Shown piece by piece: positions 55,073-64,000 of a stretch of DNA of 64,000 nt. The DNA is taken from assembly GCF_041146395.1 (NCBI RefSeq), contig NW_027182957.1, positions 235,001 to 299,000 on the forward strand. The letters are read 5' to 3'. How positions within the stretch are numbered: the first letter of the stretch is position 1; each line of letters opens with the position of its first letter. The DNA comes from Eulemur rufifrons (lineage: Eukaryota; Chordata; Mammalia; Primates; Lemuridae). Made by a program: the position numbers and the translations under genes. Under the pieces are notes generated by a model, which was not told the DNA's origin, made no database searches, and was given only the letters and a program-made list of their open reading frames with translations.

Positions 55073-56954
55073 AGACTTCTTGCTTTCTTAGAGTTTAGAA
55101 AGCCTGCAATCCTCCCATGCGATGTGTGAAAGGAGGCTCTACCACTGTGTCCTGCATGAAACCCATGAGCCCATACGAAGAGTATGATAGAGTGGGTTCC
55201 CGGGTACAATCCTAGCCCCCTAAATTCCCCCCGCCCGCCTAATGCAGACAGGGCCCGTGCGGTAAGCATAAACAATACCTTTAACAGATAACCCTAACCC
55301 TGAACATAACACGCAACCCTGTACCTATTTCGCCCCTTAACACGTATACCTCACCGTGCGCCTAACTTTAACCTCTTATCCTAACGTTAATGCATAACCC
55401 ATTTCCTGACAACAACCCCTATCCCATAATTCTAACCCTATCTCCTAGTCATCACTGTGACACCTAATCACTAACCCTAATTCTAAACCGCTAACCCTAA
55501 CCGTTACCCTACCTACAACCCTAACACAGACAGTAACCCTTACTTCTAACCCCAACGCTATGCCTAACAAAAACCCTAACCCTTGACCCTAACCCTTCAC
55601 CCTAACCCCTAAGCCTTACTCTAACCCTTAACCCTAATACTAATCCTAACCATTAAACCTAACCCTAGCTCTTAAAGCTAACCCTAAACCTTACCCTCAC
55701 GACTAGACCTAACCCTGACACAAACCTAACACCTAACCCTAACCAGAACCCCTAAAGCTAACCCTGAACCCTATCCCTAACCCCAGCAGTAAACTTTATC
55801 CCTAAACCTAAGCCCAACCCGTAACCCTAATCCTATCCTTTTACCCTAAAACTAACCCCTAAACCTAACCCCTATACCTCACCCTAACTCTAACCCCAAT
55901 CCTAATTCTAACCATACCCCTTCATAAAACACTGACTCCTAACCGCTAACCCTAACACTAACCAAAAACCCTAATCACTAATCCCTAACCCTAACGCTTA
56001 ACCTTTACCCTAAACGTTAACCCTCACCATAAATCATAACCGTGACCCTAACATTAACCTTTAACTCTAAGCCTAACCCTTAACCTACAGTAAGGAAGAC
56101 CCTTAATGATAATGGGATCCCTTATCCCTAACCCTAACAGTACAGCTAAAAATAACCCTAACCTTGGATCCTTAAACCTAACCCCTAACACTTACTTTAA
56201 CCCCAAACCCTAACCCTAATCCTAAGCATTAAACCTAACCCTATCTCTTAACCCTAACGCTAGCCCTTACCCTAACGCCTAGATCTAACCCTAAATCTAA
56301 CCTACCGCCTAATCCTAACCTTCAGCACTAATGCTAACTCTAACCGTGAACCCTAAACCTACCCGTAACCCTTAACACTAACCCTATATGTAAACCTTAA
56401 CCCTGACCCTAACCATTACCCGCACCCAAGCATTTAACCCTGATTGTAACCCTAATCCTTAATGATAAACCTAACACTAAACCCTAACCCTGAGCCCAAC
56501 ACTTACCCTAATCCTATCCCTTAACCCTAACCCTAACCCTAATGCTACCCCCTAAACGTAACCCTAACCGTAACTAGTAAACCTAACCCTAACCTCTAAC
56601 ACAAACCATAGCACATAACTCTAACCCTTAAACTAACCCTAACCCTAACCCTAACCCTAACCCTAAACCCTAACTCTTAACCTTAACCCTAAGCGTTAAC
56701 TCTCACGCTAACCTTTAATCCTAACCCTAATCCTAATCTTCAACCCTAAACCCAACACTTAACCCTAACCCTGTACCAAACCCTAACCCCTCATCTTAAC
56801 CCTAACCACAAACCTCAACCCTAAACCAAAGTGTAACCGTTAAACCTAAGAGTAACCTTTAACCCTAACCCTAATCCCTAACACTAAGCCCTCACCCTAA
56901 CACTAAACTTCATCCTTAACCCTAACCAGAATCCTAACCCTAAATCTAATTCTC
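55073..56954 (+). repeat. Monomer M30 (1882 bp), related to M34
   Basis: The most divergent core seen: catgcgatgtgtg, acccatgagccc, catacgaagag, atcctagcccc and gcggtaagc. The flank has acacgcaaccc and tttcgcccc as in M1. Tract A has acactgactcc, accataaatcataaccgtg, taacctacag and aacagtacagc, repeated in M34. Confidence 0.95.
56637..56670 (-). other. Longest perfect telomere-like run noticed, G-quadruplex candidate
   Basis: Five CCC runs at exact 6-base spacing (56637, 56643, 56649, 56655, 56661) are followed by a sixth at 56668 after TAAA. The minus strand thus has GGGTTA repeats able to form a telomeric quadruplex. It sits at the hexamer-variable site of tract B. Confidence 0.7.
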
Positions 56955-58826
56955 AGACTTCTTGCTTCCTTAGAGTTTAGAAAGCCTGCCATCCTCCCAT
57001 GCCATGCGTGAAAGGAGGCTCTACCACTGTGTCCTGCATGAAACCCACGGGCCCATACCCAGAGTATGATAGAGTGGGTTCCCGGGTACAATCCCAGCCC
57101 CCTAAACTCCCCCTGCCCGCCTAATGCAGACAGGGCCCGTGCGCTAAGCATAAACAATACCTTTAACAGATAACCCTAACCCTGAACATAACACCCAACC
57201 CTGTTCCTATTTCTCCCCTTAACATGTAAACCTCACCGTGCGCCTAACTTTAACCTCTTATCCTAACGTTAATGCATAACCCATTTCCTGAGAACAACCC
57301 CTATCCCATAATTCTAACCCTATCTCCTAGTCATCACTGTGACACCTAATCCCTAACCCTAATTCTAAACCGCTAACCCTAATCGTAACCCTACCTACAA
57401 CCCTAACACTGACAGTAACCCTTACATCTAACCCCAACGCTATGCCTAACAAAAACCCTAACGCTAGACCCTAACCCTTCACCCTAACCCCTAAGCCTTA
57501 CAATAACCCTTAACCCTAATCCTAATCCTAACCATTAAACCTAACCCTAGCTCTTAAAGCTAACCCTAAACCTTACCCTCACGACTAGACCTAACCCTGA
57601 CACTAACCTAACACCTAACCCTAACCCGAACCCCTAAAGCTAACCCTGAACCTTATTGCTAACCCTAGCAGTAAACTTTAACCCTAAACCTAAGCCCAAC
57701 CCGTAACCCTAATCCTATCCTTTTACCCTAAAACTAACCCCTAAACCTAACCCCTATACCTCACCCTAACTCTAAACCCAATCCTAATTCTAACCATACC
57801 CCTTCATAAAACACTAACTCCTAACCGCTAACCCTAACACTAACCAAAAACCATAATCACTAATCCCTAACCCTGACGCTTAACCTTTACCCTAACCTTT
57901 AACCCTCACCCTAAATCTTAACACTGACCCTAACCTTAACCTTTAACTCTAAGCCTAACCCTTAACCCTACAGTAAAGAAGACCCTTAATGCTAATGGGA
58001 TCCCTTGTCCCTAACCCTAACACTACAGCTAAAAATAACCCTAACCTTGGATCCTTAAACCTAACCCCTTACACTTACTTTAACCCCAAACCCTAACCCT
58101 AATCCTACGCATTAAACCTAACCCTATCTCTTAACCCTAACGCTAGCCCTTACCCTAACGCCTAGATCTAACCCTAAATCTAACCTACCGCCTAATCCTA
58201 ACCTTAAGTACTAATGCTAACACTAACCTTGAACCCTAAACCTACCCGTAACCCTTAACACTAACCCTATCCGTGAAACTTAACCCTGACCCTAACCATT
58301 ACCCGCACCCAAGCATTTAACCCTGACCCTAACCCTAATCCTTAATGCTAACCCTAACACTAAACCCTAACCCTAAGCCCAACACTTTTCCCTAATCCTA
58401 TCCCTTAAACCTAACCCTAACCCTAATGCTACCCCCTAAACGTAACCCTAACCGTGAGCAGTTAAACTAACTCTAACCTCTAACACAAACCATAGCACAT
58501 AACTCTAACCCTAAAACTAAATCTAACCCTAACCCTAACCCCAAACTCATAACCTTAACCCTAAGCGTTAACTCTCACGCTAACCTTTAATCCTAACCCT
58601 AATCCTAATCTTCAACCCTAAACCTAACACTTAACCCTAACCCTGTACCAAACCCTAACCCCTCATCTTAACCCTAACCGTAAACCTCAACCCTAAACCA
58701 AAGTGTAACTGTTAAACCTAAGAGTATCCTTTAACCCTAACCCTAATCCCTAACCCTAAGCCCTCACCCTAACACTAAACTTCATCCTTAACCCTAACCA
58801 GAATCCTAACCCTAAATCTAATTCTC
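56955..58826 (+). repeat. Monomer M31 (1872 bp), core shared with M32
   Basis: The core has cttgcttccttag, gcctgccatcc and cccctgcccgcc, all shared with neighbour M32. Tract A has acgctagaccc and ttattgctaaccc. The GGATCC block ends cccttgtccc, preceded by aaagaag. Confidence 0.95.
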
Positions 58827-60391
58827 AGACTTCTTGCTTCCTTAGAGTTTAGAAAGCCTGCCATCCTCTCATGCCATGCGTGAAAGGAGGCTCTACCACT
58901 GTGTCCTGCATGAAACCCACGGGCCCATACCCAGAGTATGATAGAGTGGGTTCCCGGGTACAATCCCAGCCCCCTAAACTCCCCCTGCCCGCCTAATGCA
59001 GACAGGGCCCGTGCGCTAAGCATAAACAATACCTTTAACAGATAACCCTAACCCTGAACATAACACCCAACCCTGTTCCTATTTCTCCCCTTAACACGTA
59101 AACCTCACCGTGCGCCTAACTTTAACCTCTTATCCTAACGTTAATGCATAACACCTTTCCTGAGAACAACCCCTATCCCATAATTCTAACCCTATCTCCT
59201 AGTCATCACTGTGACACCTAATCCCTAACCCTAATTCTAAACCGCTAACCCTAACCGTAACCCTACCTACAACCCTAACACTGACAGTAACCCTTACTTC
59301 TAACCCCAACGCTATGCCTAACAAAAACCCTAACCCTTGACTCTAACCCTTCACCCTAACCCTTAAGCCTTACCCTAACCCTTAACCCTAATCCTAATCC
59401 TAACCATTAAACCTAACCCTAGCTCTTAAAGCTAACCCTAAACCTTACCCTCACGACTAGACCTAACCCTGACAATAACCTAACACTTAACCTTAACCAG
59501 AACCCCTAAAGCTAACCCTGAACCCTATCCCTAACCCTAGCAGTAAACTTTAACCCTAAACCTTAGCCCAACCTGTAACCCTAATCCTATCCTTTTACCC
59601 TAAAACTAACCCCTAAACCTAACCCCTATACCTCACCCTAACTGTAACCCCAATCCTAATTCTAACCATACCCCTTCATAAAACACTAACTCCTAACCGC
59701 TAACCCTAACACTAACCAAAAACCCTAATCACTAATCCCTAACCCTAACGCTTAACTTTTACCCTAACGGTTAACCCTCACCCTGAATCTTAACACTCAC
59801 CCTAACCTTAATCTTTAACTCTAAGCCTAACCCTTACCCCTACAGTAAAGAAGACCCTTAATGCTAATGTGTTCCTTATCCCTAACCCTAACACTACAGC
59901 TAAAAATAACCCTAACCTTGGATCCTTAAACCTAACCCCTAACACTTACTTAACCCCAAACCCTAACCCTAATCCTAAGCATTAAACCTAACCCTATCTC
60001 TTAACCCTAACGCTAGCCCTTACCCTAACGCCTAGATCTAACCCTAAATCTAACCTACCACCTAATCCTAACCTTAAGCCCTAATGCTAACACTAACCCT
60101 GAACCCTAAACCTACCCGTAACCCTTAACACTAACCCTATCCGTGAACCTAAACCCTGACCCTAAGCATTACCCGCACCCAAGCATTTAACCCTGATTCT
60201 AACCCTAATCCTTAATGCTAACCTTAACACTAAACCCTAACCCTAAGCCCAACACTTAACCCTAATCCTATCCCTTAACCCTAACCCTAACCCTAACCCT
60301 AATGCTAACCCCTAAACGTAACCCTAACCATGACCAGTAATGCTAACCCTAACCTCTAACACAAACCATAGCACATAATTCTAACCCTAAA

Positions 60392-60422
<31 letters not shown>

Positions 60423-60702
60423 TCTTAACCTTAACCCTAAGCGTTAACTCTCACGCTAACCTTTAATCCTAACCCTAATCCTAATCTTCCACCCTAAACC
60501 TAACACTTAACCCTAACCCTGTACCAAACCCTAACCCCTCATCTTAACCCTAACCGTAAACCTCAACCCTAAACCAAAGTGTAACCGTTAAACCTAAGAG
60601 TAACCTTTAACCCTAACCCTAATCCCTAACCCTAAGCCCTCACCCTAACACTAAACTTCATCCTTCACCCTAACCAGAATCCTAACCCTAAATCTAATTC
60701 TC
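58827..60702 (+). repeat. Monomer M32 (1876 bp)
   Basis: The core is shared with M31, plus catcctctcatgcc. The second half joins the M22/M23/M27 haplotype: aaagaagaccc with gtgttcc (59869-59875), ctaccacctaatcc and aaccatgaccag. It is a mosaic of two haplotypes. Confidence 0.95.
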
Positions 60703-62580
60703 AGACTTCTTGCTTTCTTAGAGTTTAGAATGCCTGCAATCCTCCCGTGCCATGCATGAAAGGAGGCTCTACCACTGTGTCCTGCATGAAACCCACGGGC
60801 CCATACCCAGAGTATGATAGAGTGTGTTCCCGGGTACAATCCCAGCCCCCTAAACTACCCCCTCCCGCCTAATGTAGACAGGGCCCGTGCGCTAAGCATA
60901 AACAATACCTTTAACAGATAACCCTAACCCTGAACATAACACCCAACCCTGTTCCTATTTCTCCCCTTAACACGTAAACCTCACCGTGCGCCTAACTTTA
61001 ACCTCTTATCCTAACGTTAATGCATAACCCATTTCCTGAGAACAACCCCTATCCCATAATTCTAACCCTATCTCCTAGTCATCACTGTGACACCTAATCC
61101 CTAACCCTAATTCTAAACCGCTAACCCTAACCGTACCCCTACCTACAACCCTAACACTGACAGTAACCCTTACTTCTAACCCCAACGCTATGCCTAACAA
61201 AAACCCTAACCCTTGACCCTAACCCTTCACCCTAACCCCTAAGCCTTACCCTAACCCTTAACCCTAATCCTAATCCTAACCATTAAACCTAACCCTAGCT
61301 CTTAAAGCTAACCCTAAACCTTACCCTCACGACTATACCTAACCCTGACACTAACCTAACATCTAACCCTAACCAGAACCCCTAAAGCTAACCCTGAACC
61401 CTATCCCTAACCCTAGCAGTAAACTTTAACCCTAAACCTAAGCCCAACCCGTAACCCTAATCCTATCCTTTTACCCTAAAACTAACCCCTAAACCTAACC
61501 CCTATACCTGACCCTAACTCTAACCCCAATCCTAATTCTAACCATACCCCTTCATAAAACACTAACTCCTAACCGCTAACACTAACACTAACCAAAAACC
61601 CTAATCACTAATCCCTAACCCTAACGCTTAACCTTTACCCTGACCGTTAACCATCACCCTAAATCTTAACACTGACCCTAACCTTAACCTTTAACTCTAA
61701 GCCTAACCCTTAACCCTACAGTAAGGAAGACCCTTAATGCTAATGGGATCCCTTATCCCTAACCCTAACACTACAGCTAAAAATAACCCTAACCTTGGAT
61801 CCTTAAACCTAACCCCTAACACTTACTTTAACCCGAAACCCTAACCCTAACCCTAAGCATTAAACCTAACCCTATCTCTTAACCCTAACGCTAGCCCTTA
61901 CCCTAATGCCTAGATCTAAACCTAAATCTAACCTACCGCCTAATCCTAACCATAAGCCCTAATGCTAACACTAACCCTGAACCCTAAACCTACCCGTAAA
62001 CCTTAACACTAACCCTATCCGTCAACCTTAACCCTGACCCTAACCATTACCCGCACCCAAGCATTTAACCCTGACCCTAACCCTAATCCTTAATGCTAAC
62101 CCTAACACTAAACCCTAACCCTAAGCCCAACAATTATCCCTAATCCTATCCCTTAACCCTAACCCTAACCCTAATGCTACCCCGTAAACTTAACCCTAAC
62201 CGTGACCAGTAAACCTAACACTAACCTCTAGCACAAACCGTAACACATAACTCTAACCCTAAAACTAACCCTAACCCTAACCCTAACCCTAAACCCTAAC
62301 TCTTAACCTTAACACTAAGCGTTAACTCTCACGCTAACCTTTAATCCTAACCCTAATCCTAATCTTCAACCCCAAACCTAACACTTAACCCTAACCCTGT
62401 ATCAAACCCTAACCCCTCATCTTAACCCTAACCGTAAACCACAACCCTAAACCAAAGTGTAACCGTTAAACCTAAGAGTAACCTTTAACCCTAACCCTAT
62501 TACCTAACCTTAGGCCCTCACCCTAACACTAAACTTCATCCTTAACCCTAACCAGAATCCTAACCCTAAATCTAATTCTC
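60703..62580 (+). repeat. Monomer M33 (1878 bp), related to M25
   Basis: It repeats the M25 core and tract A variants (tagaatgcctgc, cctcccgtgcc, aaactaccccctcccgcc, gactatacctaacc, cctgaccgttaaccatc) 14,993 bp downstream. The shared stop is at 60855-60857. It differs by gagtgtgttcc in the core. Confidence 0.95.
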
Positions 62581-64000
62581 AGACTTCTTGCTTTCTTAGA
62601 GTTTAGAAAGCCTGCAAACCTCCCATGCCGTGCGTGAAAGGAGGCTCTACCACTGTGTCCTGCATGAAACCCACAGGCCCATACCCAGAGTATGATAGAG
62701 TGGGTTCCCGGGTACAATCCCAGCCCCCTAAACTCCCCCCGCCCGCCTAATGCAGACAGGGCCCGTGCGCTAAGCATAAACAATACCTTTAACAGATAAC
62801 CCTAACCCTGAACATAACACCCAACCCTGTTCCTATTTCTCCCCTTAACACGTAAACCTCACCGTGCGCCTAACTTTAACCTCTTATCCTATCGTTAATG
62901 CATAACCCATTTCCTGAGAACAACACCTATCCCATAATGCTAACCCTATCTGCTAGTCATCACTGTGACACCTAATCCCTAACCCTAATTCTAAACCGCT
63001 CACCCTAACCGTAACCCTACCTACAACCCTAACACTGACAGTAACCCTTACTTCTAACCCCAACGCTATGCCTAACAAAAACCCTAACCCTTGACCCTAA
63101 CCCTTCACCCTAACCCCTAAGCCTTACCCTAACCCTTAACCCTAATCCTAATCCTAACCATTAAACCTAACCCTAGCTCTTAAAGCTAACCCTAAACCTT
63201 ACCCTCACGACTAGACCTAACCCTGACACTAACCTAACACCTAACCCTAACCAGAACCCCTAAAGCTAACCCTGAACCCTATCCCTAACCCCAGCAGTAA
63301 ATTTTAACCCTAAACCTAAGCCCAACCCGTAACCCTAATCCTATCCTTTTACCCTAAAACTAACCCCTAAACCTAACCCCTATACCTCACCCTAACTCTA
63401 ACCCCAATCCTAATTCTAACCATACCCCTTCATAAAACACTGACTCCTAACCGCTAACCCTAACACTAACCAAAAACCCTAATCACTAATCCCTAACCCT
63501 AACGCTTAACCTTTACCCTAAACGTTAACCCTCACCATAAATCATAACCGTGACCCTAACATTAACCTTTAACTCTAAGCCTAACCCTTAACCTACAGTA
63601 AGGAAGACTCTTAATGATAATGGGATCCCTTATCCCTAACCCTAACAGTACAGCTAAAAATAACCCTAACCTTGGATCCTTAAACCTAACCCCTAACACT
63701 TACTTTAACCCCAAACCCTAACCCTGATCCTAAGCATTAAACCTAACACTATCTCTTAACCCTAACGCTAGCCCTTACCCTAACGCCTAGATCTAACCCT
63801 AAATCTAACCTACCGCCTAATCCTAGCCTTAAGCTCTAATGCTAACACTACCCCTGAACCCTAAACCTACCCGTAACCCTTAACACTAACCCTATCCGTG
63901 AACCTAAACCCTGACCCTAACCAATACCCGCACCCAAGCATTTAACCCTGACCCTAACCCTAATCCTTAATGCTAACCTTAACACAACCCTAACCCTAAG
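62581..64000 (+). repeat. Monomer M34, partial (first 1420 bp)
   Basis: The monomer is cut by the window end inside tract B. The core has cctgcaaacctcc, catgccgtgcg and acccacaggccc. Tract A has acactgactcc, accataaatcataaccgtg and aacagtacagc, matching M30 7,508 bp upstream. The flank has accgctcaccc as in M7, M8 and M16. Confidence 0.95.

Larger units (their letters stand above)
1..64000 (+). repeat. Tandem satellite array, about 1.87 kb monomer with degenerate telomere-like body
   Basis: The core motif agacttcttg recurs 34 times (681, 2564, 4449, 6334 and on to 62581), always in the same orientation, with spacings of 1859-1886 bp. Everything between cores aligns from copy to copy, so the array fills the window and continues past both ends. 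Most of each monomer is built of hexamers close to CCCTAA (ccctaa, cactaa, cctaat, ccttaa, ccgtaa, ccctga). No unique DNA, transposon or inverted monomer interrupts it. What is seen is a satellite; a subtelomeric or heterochromatic location is inferred from the telomere-like content only. No gene of more than 300 bases is credible anywhere in the window. Confidence 0.98.

Noticed and set aside
1..64000. Plant-type telomere repeat CCCTAAA as the founding motif
   Set aside because: CCCTAAA words occur, but the perfect tandem runs (for example 388-408 and 56637-56663) have a 6-base period. The 6-bp length ladder also points to TTAGGG.
1..64000. CRISPR array
   Set aside because: The repeat period is about 1.87 kb and the intervening sequence is itself repeated, with no unique spacers.

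Overview
The whole 64 kb window is one uninterrupted head-to-tail satellite array. I see no gene, RNA gene, transposon, CRISPR array or unique flank on either strand. The monomer is about 1.87 kb: 33 core-to-core spacings range from 1859 to 1886 bp and average 1875.8 bp. The window holds the tail of one monomer (1-680), 33 full monomers (681-62580) and most of a 34th (62581-64000). Monomers are numbered M0 to M34 and begin at the first base of the conserved core motif agacttcttg.

Each monomer has four parts in fixed order. First is a GC-richer core of about 217 bp that is not telomere-like. Second is a block of about 165 bp with few telomere-like hexamers and a small conserved palindrome. Third is about 620 bp of degenerate CCCTAA-like hexamers ending in a short non-telomeric block with a GGATCC site, followed about 45 bp later by a second GGATCC. 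Fourth is about 780 bp more of degenerate CCCTAA-like hexamers, which contains the only perfect CCCTAA runs. The C-rich strand is always the + strand.

The organism is a eukaryote, since the embedded motif is the TTAGGG-type telomere repeat (complement CCCTAA) and nothing prokaryotic is visible. TTAGGG is used by vertebrates and also by many invertebrates, fungi and protists, so it does not fix the taxon. Recurrent CG to TG and CG to CA differences between monomers suggest a CpG-methylated genome, which would fit a vertebrate. A subtelomeric or heterochromatic site is plausible but is inference. I do not recognise the core as any satellite I can name.

The useful information is in the differences between monomers. 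Shared rare variants show near-identical neighbours (M2/M3, M6-M8, M22/M23), an alternating dimer (M26-M29), and similar blocks 4, 8 and 10 monomers apart. This mosaic is expected from repeated unequal exchange or gene conversion. A minus-strand open frame of 84 codons recurs in 27 of 34 cores, but its tail is translated telomere-like repeat and several copies are broken, so I do not call it a gene.
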